From UBA1413 sp964567485 (GTDB taxonomy: Bacteria; Bacteroidota; Bacteroidia; Bacteroidales; Prolixibacteraceae), in assembly GCA_964567485.1 (NCBI GenBank), contig CAZMMX010000014.1:1-64000 (forward strand): 64,000 nt of DNA. Reading direction: 5' to 3'. The position numbers and the translations under genes were made by a program. This document shows positions 46,761 to 54,764 of this stretch, one piece after another. The notes beneath the pieces are model-generated. The model worked only from the letters and a program-made list of their open reading frames with translations. It did no database searches and had not been told where the DNA came from. Position 1 is the first letter of the stretch, and the number at the start of each line of letters is the position of its first letter.

Positions 46761-49700
46761 TTAATAATCGCTCCAGCTTTTTATGGCCAGGGTTTCGGGG
46801 GAGTATTTGCAAATGGCATAGACGAATGCCGAGGCTACCCTGGCATTGGTGATCAGCGGAATATTGAAATCGATAGCGCTGCGACGGATGTGGTATCCGT
46901 TTCGCAGTTCCCTGCGGGTAAAGTTCTTGGGGATATTGATCACCAGGTCGATTTGCTTAGAGGTCAGATACTCAATGGTATTGGGGTGGCGGTCTTCCTC
47001 ATCGGGCCAGTGAAGGAGGGAGTTTTCCACGCCGTTATCCAGGAAAAATTTATGGGTTCCTTCGGTGGCGAAGAGATGGTATCCGCGGTCGCGGAGCATC
47101 CGGGCGCTGGCCAAAAGTTCCACTTTTGACCGGGAAGGCCCCGAAGAGATGAGGATGTTCTTCTTCGGGATGGTATAGCCCACCGAGAGCATGGCCTTGA
47201 GGACCGCCTCATAATAGTTTTCTCCGATGCATCCCACTTCACCCGTGGAGGCCATATCGACGCCCAGCACCGGATCGGCATTCAGCAACCGGGCAAAAGA
47301 GAACTGCGGGGCCTTGACCCCCACATAGTCAAGCTCGAAGAGCGACTTGTCGGGTTTATCGACCTTTTGTCCCAGCATCACCCGCGTGGCTATATCGATC
47401 AGGTTGAGCTTCATGACCTTCGAAACAAAGGGGAAACTGCGTGATGCCCGCAGGTTGCATTCGATGACCTTGATGTCATTGTCCTTGGCCAGAAACTGGA
47501 TATTGAAAGGCCCGGTGATCTGTAGCGAAGCCGCTATTTCCCGGGATATCCTCTTTACCCTGCGAATGGTCTCCACATAGAGCTTTTGAGGGGGGAAAAC
47601 GATGGTGGCATCGCCCGAATGGACGCCGGCGAATTCTACGTGTTCCGAAATGGCATAAGCGATGACTTCCCCGCCAGAAGCCACGGCATCCATCTCGATC
47701 TCCTTGGCCTGTTCGATGAATTCACTCACCACCACCGGATGTTCCCGGGAGACATCAGCCGCCATTTTCAGGAAGTGGTCGAGCTGTTCATCGTTGGAGA
47801 CCACGTTCATGGCAGCCCCCGACAGTACATAGGAAGGCCTGATAAGAACCGGATAGCCCACCGTGGCGATGAAGCTCTGGATCCCGGCAGTGGTGGAGAG
47901 CTTGGCCCACCGGGGCTGGTCGACTCCCAGCCGGTCGAGAAGGGAGGAGAATTTATCGCGGTCTTCAGCCCTGTCTATGTTTTCGGGTGATGTGCCCAGC
48001 ACCGGCACCTGCCTGCGCCAAAGCTTCATGGCCAAATTGTTGGGAATCTGTCCGCCCATCGAAAGTACGACTCCCAGAGGTTGTTCCAGCTCCACAATGT
48101 CGAGAACACGCTCAAAACTGAGTTCATCAAAATAGAGGCGGTCACAGGTATCGTAATCGGTACTCACCGTTTCGGGATTGTAGTTGATCATCACCGAGCG
48201 ATAGTTCTGATCATGGATGGTTTTCACGGCATTCACCGAGCACCAGTCAAACTCGACGGAACTGCCGATACGGTATGCCCCTGACCCCAGGACGATGACG
48301 CTGCGGCCGTCGTGGTTAAACTCCACATCGTGCTCCACACCGCTGTAAGTCACATACAGGTAATTGGTCATGGCAGGATACTCCCCGGCCAAAGTGTCGA
48401 TCTGCCTGACGACGGGGAGGATGCCCAGTGATTTTCGGTATTCCCTGACCTTCAACAGGTTATCCTCCACCTGGCGGTTCTCTCCCTTGATGACCAGCCG
48501 CGAGATCTGAAAGTCAGAAAAACCGGCAATTTTTGCTTCCCTGAGGAGCACGGCAGGAAGAGCCTCCAGGGTGTCAAACTGGAGGAGCCGGTTCCGGAGG
48601 ACGAAGATTTTCTGCAGTTTTCCCAGGAACCAGCGGTCGATGCTTGTGCGCCGGTGGATATCATCAATGGACAGCCCCCTGTGGAAGGCTTCGGCAATGG
48701 CAAATATCCTGCGATCGGTGGGGTGGGCCAGCTCTTCTTCCATGGCTTCGATGGTGATCTCCTCGCGGTTGGCCACAAAGCCGTGCATCCCGGTGCCAGT
48801 CATTCTGATACCCTTCTGGATAGCCTCTTCAAAGGTACGGCCGATGGCCATGATCTCGCCAACGCTCTTCATGGAACTGCCGATGGTGCGTGAGACCCCG
48901 TAAAATTTGCTGAGGTCCCAGCGGGGGATTTTCACCACGCAGTAATCGAGGGCGGGTTCAAAGCAAGCCGTGGTCACCCGGGTGACCGCATTTTTCAGCT
49001 GATGGAGGCCATATCCCAATCCCAGTTTGGCAGCCACAAAGGCCAGAGGATATCCCGTGGCCTTAGAGGCCAGGGCCGAGGAACGCGACAGACGGGCATT
49101 CACCTCGATCACGCGGTACTCTTCCGAGGCGGGATCCAGGGCAAACTGTACGTTGCACTCTCCCACCACCCCAACTCTGCGGATAATGCTGATGGCAACA
49201 GCCCTGAGCTTATGGTACTCTGTATTGGTCAGGGTCTGCGAGGGGGCCACTACGATACTCTCGCCGGTATGGATCCCCAGGGGGTCGAAATTCTCCATGT
49301 TGCACACCGTTATGCAGTTGTCAAAACGGTCACGCACCACTTCGTATTCCACCTCTTTCCAACCCTTGAGTGACTCTTCGACGAGAATCTGGGGGCTGTA
49401 GGTAAAGGCTTTGGCCGCCAGTTCTTCCAGTTCTGCCCTGTTGTTGCAGAAGCCGCTTCCCAGTCCCCCAAGAGTATATGCCGCCCTGATGATCAGCGGG
49501 AAACCCAGTTGTTCGGCAGCAGCCAGGGTCTCCTCCATGTTGACGGCAGCCATGCTCCGGGGCGTCATCACCCCGATTTCCCCCAGCATGCGTGAAAAAA
49601 GCTCCCGGTCCTCCGTCTCCATGATCGCCCCCACGGGAGTCCCCAGAACCTTCAGGTTATACTTTTCCAACACCCCTGACTTGTGCAGGGCTACCCCGCA

Positions 49701-49988
49701 ATTCAGGGCCGTTTGTCCCCCGAAGGCCAGCATGATACCCTGGGGTTGCTCCTTCTTAATGACCTCCTCCACAAAAAAGGGAGTCACCGGCAAAAAATAG
49801 ATCCTGTCGGCAATATCTTCAGAAGTCTGGATGGTGGCGATGTTGGGGTTGATCAACACCGTCGAAATTCCCTCTTCCTTCAGGGCTTTCAGGGCCTGGG
49901 AGCCACTGTAGTCAAACTCTCCGGCCTCACCGATTTTAAGAGCTCCCGACCCCAGGAGCAATACCTTATTTATGCTTTTATCTATCAT
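46761..49988 (-). CDS. carB: Carbamoyl-phosphate synthase large subunit
   Basis: 1075 residues, full length, with two homologous ATP-grasp halves. It makes carbamoyl phosphate from bicarbonate, ammonia (tunnelled from CarA) and two ATP. The first half begins 'INKVLLLGSGALKIGEAGEF' and contains 'IIRAAYTLGGLGSGFCNNR'. The second begins 'VIVLGSGAYRIGSSVEFDWC'. The C-terminal allosteric domain (from about 930) includes 'KKNILISSGPSRSKVELLAS', where UMP and ornithine bind in E. coli. It starts 10 bases after carA. Confidence 0.98.
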   Translation of the reverse strand: MIDKSINKVLLLGSGALKIGEAGEFDYSGSQALKALKEEGISTVLINPNIATIQTSEDIADRIYFLPVTPFFVEEVIKKEQPQGIMLAFGGQTALNCGVALHKSGVLEKYNLKVLGTPVGAIMETEDRELFSRMLGEIGVMTPRSMAAVNMEETLAAAEQLGFPLIIRAAYTLGGLGSGFCNNRAELEELAAKAFTYSPQILVEESLKGWKEVEYEVVRDRFDNCITVCNMENFDPLGIHTGESIVVAPSQTLTNTEYHKLRAVAISIIRRVGVVGECNVQFALDPASEEYRVIEVNARLSRSSALASKATGYPLAFVAAKLGLGYGLHQLKNAVTRVTTACFEPALDYCVVKIPRWDLSKFYGVSRTIGSSMKSVGEIMAIGRTFEEAIQKGIRMTGTGMHGFVANREEITIEAMEEELAHPTDRRIFAIAEAFHRGLSIDDIHRRTSIDRWFLGKLQKIFVLRNRLLQFDTLEALPAVLLREAKIAGFSDFQISRLVIKGENRQVEDNLLKVREYRKSLGILPVVRQIDTLAGEYPAMTNYLYVTYSGVEHDVEFNHDGRSVIVLGSGAYRIGSSVEFDWCSVNAVKTIHDQNYRSVMINYNPETVSTDYDTCDRLYFDELSFERVLDIVELEQPLGVVLSMGGQIPNNLAMKLWRRQVPVLGTSPENIDRAEDRDKFSSLLDRLGVDQPRWAKLSTTAGIQSFIATVGYPVLIRPSYVLSGAAMNVVSNDEQLDHFLKMAADVSREHPVVVSEFIEQAKEIEMDAVASGGEVIAYAISEHVEFAGVHSGDATIVFPPQKLYVETIRRVKRISREIAASLQITGPFNIQFLAKDNDIKVIECNLRASRSFPFVSKVMKLNLIDIATRVMLGQKVDKPDKSLFELDYVGVKAPQFSFARLLNADPVLGVDMASTGEVGCIGENYYEAVLKAMLSVGYTIPKKNILISSGPSRSKVELLASARMLRDRGYHLFATEGTHKFFLDNGVENSLLHWPDEEDRHPNTIEYLTSKQIDLVINIPKNFTRRELRNGYHIRRSAIDFNIPLITNARVASAFVYAICKYSPETLAIKSWSDY

Positions 49989-49998
49989 GAAGTTCTGA

Positions 49999-51090
49999 TT
50001 ACAGGGTTATTTTTCGCGGGGAGCTCATCATTTGCAGGAATTCATCGAAGAGGAATTCCGTATCGACCGGACCGCTGGAAGCTTCAGGGTGGAACTGAAC
50101 CGAGAAGAAGGGTTTTTCGCGGTGGCGGATACCTTCGTTGGTACCATCGTTCACATTGGTAAAGAGGGGTTCCCACTCCGCGGGGAGAGAACCGGGGGCC
50201 ACGGCATATCCGTGGTTCTGGGAAGTGATGAAACAACGGTCGGTTCCTGTGAGCAATACCGGTTGGTTATGGCCCCGGTGGCCGAATTTCAGCTTGTAGG
50301 TAGAGGCGCCGGCGGCACGGGCCAGGAGCTGGTTGCCCAAACAGATGCCCATGATGGGTTTTCCACCTTCCAGGGCTTTGCGGACATTAACCACGGCAGC
50401 ATCACAAAGAGCAGGATCCCCCGGACCATTGGAAAGGAGTACCCCGTCATGCTCTTCCGCCGTGAAATCATAATCCCAGGGAACCCTCACCACGGTGACC
50501 CCCCGGGCAAGAAGGCACCTGATGATATTGTTCTTGACGCCGCAGTCCACCAGAACCACCTTGCGCGCCCCTTCACCGTATACCCTCTTCTCAGGAGTGC
50601 TGACACGCGCCACTAGGTTCTCCAGGTTGGGGTCATAAAACTCCACAGGATCATCGCTGAACTCTATCTTCCCCAGCATCGATCCCCGGGAACGAAGGAT
50701 CCTGGTGAGGGCCCTGGTATCAATCCCCGTGATGCCGGGCACCCGGTTCTCCACCAGCCAATCAGCCAGACTGGTTTGGGCATTCCAGTGACTGTACAAC
50801 TCAGCATAGTCAGAAACCACCAGTCCCGAAGCCATGATCCGCTGCGACTCCAGGAAGCGGCTGATTCCCCCATTCTCTTCGCGGGATGGAACCCCGTAGT
50901 TGCCCACCATCGGGAAGGTGGGCACCAGGATCTGCCCCGTATAGGAAGGATCACTCAGACTCTCGGGATACCCCGTCATGCCCGTGTAAAAAACAACCTC
51001 CCCAGCCACCGATCCCCTGTAGCCAAACGACTGCCCCTTAAAAACACTCCCGTCTTCCAGGATCAGTCTCACTTCATCGCTTAATGCCAT
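49999..51090 (-). CDS. carA: Carbamoyl-phosphate synthase small subunit (glutaminase)
   Basis: 363 residues from the ATG at 51090, giving 'MALSDEVRLILEDGSVFKG' as in the family; the open frame continues upstream to 51183 through a terminator hairpin, so the longer form is unlikely. The class I amidotransferase domain has the nucleophile Cys in 'PIMGICLGNQLLARAAG' and the His-Glu pair in 'SVQFHPEASSGP'. It hydrolyses glutamine and passes ammonia to CarB. It is divergent from argR. The leader carries a candidate attenuator, and the product is shared by arginine and pyrimidine synthesis. Confidence 0.97.
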   Translation of the reverse strand: MALSDEVRLILEDGSVFKGQSFGYRGSVAGEVVFYTGMTGYPESLSDPSYTGQILVPTFPMVGNYGVPSREENGGISRFLESQRIMASGLVVSDYAELYSHWNAQTSLADWLVENRVPGITGIDTRALTRILRSRGSMLGKIEFSDDPVEFYDPNLENLVARVSTPEKRVYGEGARKVVLVDCGVKNNIIRCLLARGVTVVRVPWDYDFTAEEHDGVLLSNGPGDPALCDAAVVNVRKALEGGKPIMGICLGNQLLARAAGASTYKLKFGHRGHNQPVLLTGTDRCFITSQNHGYAVAPGSLPAEWEPLFTNVNDGTNEGIRHREKPFFSVQFHPEASSGPVDTEFLFDEFLQMMSSPRKITL

Positions 51091-51111
51091 AATTCTGCAA
51101 AGTAAAAGTTT

Positions 51112-51152
51112 AAAAAAAATGCGTTTGTCCTCTCTTTCAGGATCAAACGCAT
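51112..51152 (-). terminator. Leader terminator (candidate attenuator) of carAB
   Basis: On the minus strand ATGCGTTTG (51152-51144), a bulged T and TCC pair with GGA and CAAACGCAT (51142-51119 side), a 9+3 bp stem with a 9-base loop. Eight T follow directly (51119-51112). The hairpin ends 22 bases before the carA ATG and downstream of the predicted promoter, so it can only act on carAB transcription. The stop codon of a candidate leader peptide lies in its upstream arm. Confidence 0.6.
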
Positions 51153-51199
51153 CGCCACCGGTGAACGGCAACAGGAGCTGCATAATGATAAACGCCCAT
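51143..51199 (-). CDS. Candidate leader peptide of carAB (18 residues)
   Basis: ATG at 51199, TGA ending at 51143, coding for 'MGVYHYAAPVAVHRWRCV'. It contains two Arg codons (CGG, CGA) close to the stop. The stop lies in the bulge of the upstream terminator arm, so a ribosome at the end of the peptide would block the hairpin. There is no clear ribosome binding site, and the reading rests on position only. Confidence 0.25.
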   Translation of the reverse strand: MGVYHYAAPVAVHRWRCV

Positions 51200-51230
51200 A
51201 TTGGTAGAATTCAGTATTAATTTCCTGCTG

Positions 51231-51238
51231 CAAAAATA
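51231..51238 (-). promoter_or_regulatory. Candidate -7 element (TATTTTTG) for carAB
   Basis: TATTTTTG on the minus strand, within a T-rich stretch. Transcription would start near 51224 and give a leader of about 130 bases. Confidence 0.45.
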
Positions 51239-51280
51239 TAAAAAAAGCAAAGAAAAAAAGGGTCACAATAAGAAAATGTA

Positions 51281-51288
51281 TATTTTTG
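51281..51288 (+). promoter_or_regulatory. Candidate -7 element (TATTTTTG) for the argR operon
   Basis: TATTTTTG just before the argR start, leaving a leader of only about 18 bases. It abuts and partly overlaps the inverted repeat at 51287. It is 43 bases from the divergent carA element. Confidence 0.45.
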
Positions 51289-51312
51289 CATAAATAATTG
51301 GATATTTATTCA
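51287..51312. promoter_or_regulatory. Inverted repeat over the argR start (possible ArgR operator)
   Basis: TGCATAAATA (51287-51296) and TATTTATTCA (51303-51312) are reverse complements with one mismatch, separated by 6 bases. The half-site resembles the TGAATAAAT core of known ARG boxes, but the spacing differs from E. coli boxes (TGAAT and ATTCA are 16, not 4, bases apart). It would cover the argR transcription start, consistent with autoregulation. Confidence 0.4.
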
Positions 51313-51800
51313 TGGAAAGAAATAAGCGGGATCGGCAGGAGATGGTAAGGCAGCTGATCAGGGCCGGACGATTGGGGAACCAGGAGAAGTTGTTGGGTAT
51401 GCTGCAAGAGCGGGGGATTCGCTGTACCCAGGCGACCCTGTCGCGTGACCTGCACGAGATGAAGGTTGTCAAGCTGCCCAATGGAGGGAACGGCTATGTA
51501 TACCTTCTCCCCGACGAGGTGGTGACGCGGGGGGCTGAGGAGCAGCTCAGGGTGAATTATCTGGCCGATGGTTTCAAGGAGTTGCGCATGTCAGGGAATC
51601 TGGCGGTCATCCGCACTTATCCGGGATATGCCAGCAGCATTGCCGCCGTGATCGACGCTGCCCAGCCCTCAGAAATTCTGGGAACGGTAGCGGGTGACGA
51701 CACCATCCTGGTCATCCTCACCGAGGGGACTACCCGGAAGGAACTCACCTCCCGGCTGGTCAGCATCATGCCCTACCTGAAAACCCGCGAGGGATTCTGA
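51312..51800 (+). CDS. argR: Arginine repressor ArgR
   Basis: 162 residues. The N-terminal winged helix has 'LLGMLQERGIRCTQATLSRD' and 'LHEMKVVKLP', matching the recognition region. The C-terminal hexamerisation and arginine-binding domain has 'SIAAVIDAAQPSEILGTVAG' and 'DDTILVILTEG', containing the Asp pair that contacts arginine. It is the first gene of the arginine-proline operon, which it probably controls, and may also act on the divergent carAB. Confidence 0.95.
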   Translation: MERNKRDRQEMVRQLIRAGRLGNQEKLLGMLQERGIRCTQATLSRDLHEMKVVKLPNGGNGYVYLLPDEVVTRGAEEQLRVNYLADGFKELRMSGNLAVIRTYPGYASSIAAVIDAAQPSEILGTVAGDDTILVILTEGTTRKELTSRLVSIMPYLKTREGF

Positions 51801-51887
51801 TTCCCTTTGCCGGTGAAAAATCATCACACGACCATAAGAGCATTCAACATAAACACTAATAATTAACAAGAGAAGAGTAGTCAAAAA

Positions 51888-52574
51888 ATGGACACCAGGA
51901 AAAATATCAGTAATATCACCGTGGAGGTGGCCAGTGAGCGACATCTGGAGTATGTCGACACGATCAACGACACCATTGATATAGCGGCAAAACAGCGGGG
52001 CACCGGTATTGCCCGTCGCACCCATGAATACCTGGCCGATAAGATGAAGGAAGGCAAGGCCATTATCGCCCTCGAAGGAGAGGAGTTTGCCGGCTTCTGC
52101 TATATAGAATCCTGGGGTACCGCACGTTATGTGGCCAACTCGGGATTGATCGTCAGCCCCCCCTATCGGGGCATTGGCCTGGCCAAGGAGATCAAGAAAA
52201 AAGCTTTTGAACTCTCGCGGAAGAAATTTCCCGACGCCAAGCTCTTCGGGCTCACCACCGGATTGGCAGTGATGAAAATCAACCACTCCCTGGGTTACCG
52301 GCCTGTCACCTATTCGGAACTTACCGATGACGACGCCTTCTGGAAAGGCTGTCAGGGATGCGTCAATTACGACATTCTACAGAGGATGAACCGTACCAAG
52401 TGCATCTGCACCGGCATGCTGTACGACCCTGCCTGGGAAACCGAGAAAAACGGGAACGGCAGCGAAATCAAAAAAAGATCGCTGCTCGAATACCTCAGCC
52501 GTCTCACGCCCAAACATGCCCTCTACCTCCTGGAAAAATACCGTAAAAACAAAAAAGAGAATAAACCATCATGA
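51888..52574 (+). CDS. GNAT-family N-acyltransferase (candidate glutamate N-acyl/N-succinyltransferase of arginine synthesis)
   Basis: 228 residues. The GNAT core is at about 10-150 with the CoA pyrophosphate loop 'SPPYRGIGLAKEIKKKAF' (about 89-106). 'IALEGEEFAGFCYIESWG' forms the central strands. The C-terminal 80 residues are specific, with a Cys-rich segment 'FWKGCQGCVNYDILQRMNR' and 'TKCICTGML'. It overlaps argG by four bases (ATGA), so it is translated with it. No argA, argJ or canonical bifunctional enzyme is in the operon. By position this protein is the natural candidate for the first acylation of glutamate, and the transcarbamylase type suggests succinyl-CoA as donor. That function is inferred. 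Confidence 0.75.
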   Translation: MDTRKNISNITVEVASERHLEYVDTINDTIDIAAKQRGTGIARRTHEYLADKMKEGKAIIALEGEEFAGFCYIESWGTARYVANSGLIVSPPYRGIGLAKEIKKKAFELSRKKFPDAKLFGLTTGLAVMKINHSLGYRPVTYSELTDDDAFWKGCQGCVNYDILQRMNRTKCICTGMLYDPAWETEKNGNGSEIKKRSLLEYLSRLTPKHALYLLEKYRKNKKENKPS

Positions 52575-53773
52575 AGAAGAAATTAGTACTGGCCTTCAGC
52601 GGAGGCCTCGACACCTCTTTTTGCGTCAAATACCTGACCGAAGAGAAAGGTTTTGAAGTATGCACGGCCATCGCCAACACCGGGGGTTTTTCGGCTGAAG
52701 AGCTCCTCAGAATTGAGGAAAGGGCTTACCGTTTGGGAGCCAAAGAGCATGTCACCCTGGACATCACCGGGGAGTATTATGAAAAGTGCATCCGCTACAT
52801 GGTCTATGGCAACGTATTGCGCAACAATACTTACCCGGTTTCGGTCAGTTCCGAGCGGGTATTCCAGGCCATGGCCATCATAGGGTATGCCCGGCAGACC
52901 GGGGCTGAGTACGTCGCCCATGGCAGCACGGGCGCGGGAAATGACCAGGTGCGTTTTGACCTCACCTTTCAGGTGCTGGCCCCGGGCATTCAGATCATCA
53001 CCCCGATCAGGGATTTGGCCCTGAGCCGCGACCAGGAAATTGCCTACCTCAGGGAGCACGGCGTGACGGAAGACTTTTCCCGCATGCAGTACTCCATCAA
53101 CCAGGGACTGTGGGGCACCAGCATTGGGGGCAAAGAGACCCTGACCTCCTCACTTCCCCTGCCCGAAGAGGCCTATCCCCGGCAGCTCACCGCCTCAGGA
53201 TCCCGTGATCTGGAGCTCACCTTCGAAAAAGGGGAGCTCCGGGCCATCGATGGCCAGCAAGTTGGGGATGGTCCCGCCATCATCCAGGCCTTGGAGGAGA
53301 TCGCCGCCCCCTGGGCCATCGGCCGCGACACCCACGTCGGGGATACCATCATCGGCATCAAAGGCCGTGTGGGCTTCGAGGCTGCAGCCCCCCTGATCAT
53401 TATCAAGGCCCATCACCTCCTCGAAAAACATACCCTCACCAAATGGCAGCTTTACTGGAAAGAACAAATCGCCAACTGGTACGGCATGTTCATCCACGAA
53501 GCCATGTACCTCGACCCGGTCATGCGGAATATGGAGAAATTCCTGGAAAGTACTCAGGAGACCGTCAATGGCAAGGTATTCCTCAAGCTTCTCCCTTACC
53601 GTTTTGAGCTTAAGGGTATCGAATCACCCAACGACCTGATGAGCTCCGTTTTCGGCCATTACGGCGAAGAGAGCAAAGCCTGGAGCGGCGATGAGGTGAA
53701 AGGATTCACCGCCATTCTCGGAAATGCCCAGAAGATTTACTATACCGTAAATAAACCCGGGGACGACCAGTAA
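52571..53773 (+). CDS. argG: Argininosuccinate synthase
   Basis: 400 residues. Joins citrulline and aspartate with ATP to give argininosuccinate. The N-terminal ATP pyrophosphatase loop is 'VLAFSGGLDTSFCVKYL' (about 6-22). 'YVAHGSTGAGNDQVRFDLTF' and 'INQGLWGTSIGGKETL' are family signatures. It lies 1 base before argC. argH is not in the window. Confidence 0.97.
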   Translation: MKKKLVLAFSGGLDTSFCVKYLTEEKGFEVCTAIANTGGFSAEELLRIEERAYRLGAKEHVTLDITGEYYEKCIRYMVYGNVLRNNTYPVSVSSERVFQAMAIIGYARQTGAEYVAHGSTGAGNDQVRFDLTFQVLAPGIQIITPIRDLALSRDQEIAYLREHGVTEDFSRMQYSINQGLWGTSIGGKETLTSSLPLPEEAYPRQLTASGSRDLELTFEKGELRAIDGQQVGDGPAIIQALEEIAAPWAIGRDTHVGDTIIGIKGRVGFEAAAPLIIIKAHHLLEKHTLTKWQLYWKEQIANWYGMFIHEAMYLDPVMRNMEKFLESTQETVNGKVFLKLLPYRFELKGIESPNDLMSSVFGHYGEESKAWSGDEVKGFTAILGNAQKIYYTVNKPGDDQ

Positions 53774-53774
53774 T

Positions 53775-54749
53775 ATGGAAAAAATAAGAATTGGCATTAT
53801 CGGAGGGGCGGGCTACACTGCCGGCGAGCTGGTCAGAATACTGCTGAACCATCCCCATGCCGGAATCGCCTTTGTCCAGAGCAACAGCCATGCCGGCCGT
53901 CCCCTGACATCGGTACACACTGACCTTCTCGGGGAAACAGAACTCCGCTTTTCAGCGTATCCCCGGTATGAGGAGGCCGACCTGCTCTTTCTCTGTCAGG
54001 GCCATGGCAAGTCAAAGTTATTTATGGAAGGCAATCCTCTTCCGGCAGGAATGAGAATCATCGACCTGAGTGCCGACTTCAGAATAAGTGACGGGAACCA
54101 CGGTTTTGTATATGGACTGCCGGAACTGAACAGGGAGGCCATCCGAACGGCCAGGAAGGTGGCCAATCCGGGCTGTTTTGCCACAGGCATCCAAGTGGCC
54201 CTTCTTCCCCTGGCTGCCGCAGGTCTTCTTCGGGGGGAAGTTCATGTTCAGGCCATCACAGGATCTACAGGAGCCGGACAACAACCCACGGAATCCACCC
54301 ATTTCAGCTATCGCGAAGGCAATATCAGCGCCTACAAAATCTTCGAACACCAGCACCAGGCTGAAATTCTGCAGACTCTTCTGTTGCTGCAGCCCGGGTT
54401 TTGCAGCGAATTCAACTTTATACCCATCAGGGGCAACCACACCCGGGGGATCTTTGTCACGGCCTACACCTCATTTTCAGGGTCGGAAGAGGATGCCCGG
54501 GAACTCTACCAGGCCTGGTACCAGGAACACCCCTTCACGGTGGTGACGGCAGAAAATCCCTCCCTCAAGCAGGTGGTCAACACCAACAAGGCCTTGGTGT
54601 ACCTTGAAAAACACGGGAGTAAGCTGGTCATCATCACGGTGACCGACAATTTGCTCAAGGGGGCCTCAGGACAAGCGGTCCAGAATATGAATTTGATGGC
54701 GGGATTTGAGGAGGGCTGCGGTCTGAGGCTCAAACCTTCGGCCTTTTAA
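53775..54749 (+). CDS. argC: N-acyl-gamma-glutamyl-phosphate reductase
   Basis: 324 residues. NADPH-dependent reduction of N-acylglutamyl phosphate to the semialdehyde. The Rossmann start is 'RIGIIGGAGYTAGELVRILL', and the catalytic Cys is in 'KVANPGCFATGIQVALLPL' (about 135). The catalytic His is probably in 'IPIRGNHTRGIFVTAYT'. Acyl specificity (acetyl or succinyl) cannot be told from sequence. Confidence 0.96.
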   Translation: MEKIRIGIIGGAGYTAGELVRILLNHPHAGIAFVQSNSHAGRPLTSVHTDLLGETELRFSAYPRYEEADLLFLCQGHGKSKLFMEGNPLPAGMRIIDLSADFRISDGNHGFVYGLPELNREAIRTARKVANPGCFATGIQVALLPLAAAGLLRGEVHVQAITGSTGAGQQPTESTHFSYREGNISAYKIFEHQHQAEILQTLLLLQPGFCSEFNFIPIRGNHTRGIFVTAYTSFSGSEEDARELYQAWYQEHPFTVVTAENPSLKQVVNTNKALVYLEKHGSKLVIITVTDNLLKGASGQAVQNMNLMAGFEEGCGLRLKPSAF

Positions 54750-54764
54750 AAAAAAAATAAAATT

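Noticed and set aside
46649..46852. 67-codon plus-strand ORF between ccsBA and carB
   Set aside because: It runs antisense into the carB 3' end, starts inside the inverted repeat, and shows no recognisable domain.
51091..51183. Longer CarA starting at 51183
   Set aside because: The extra 31 residues are encoded through the terminator hairpin and T-run and are not seen in CarA proteins.
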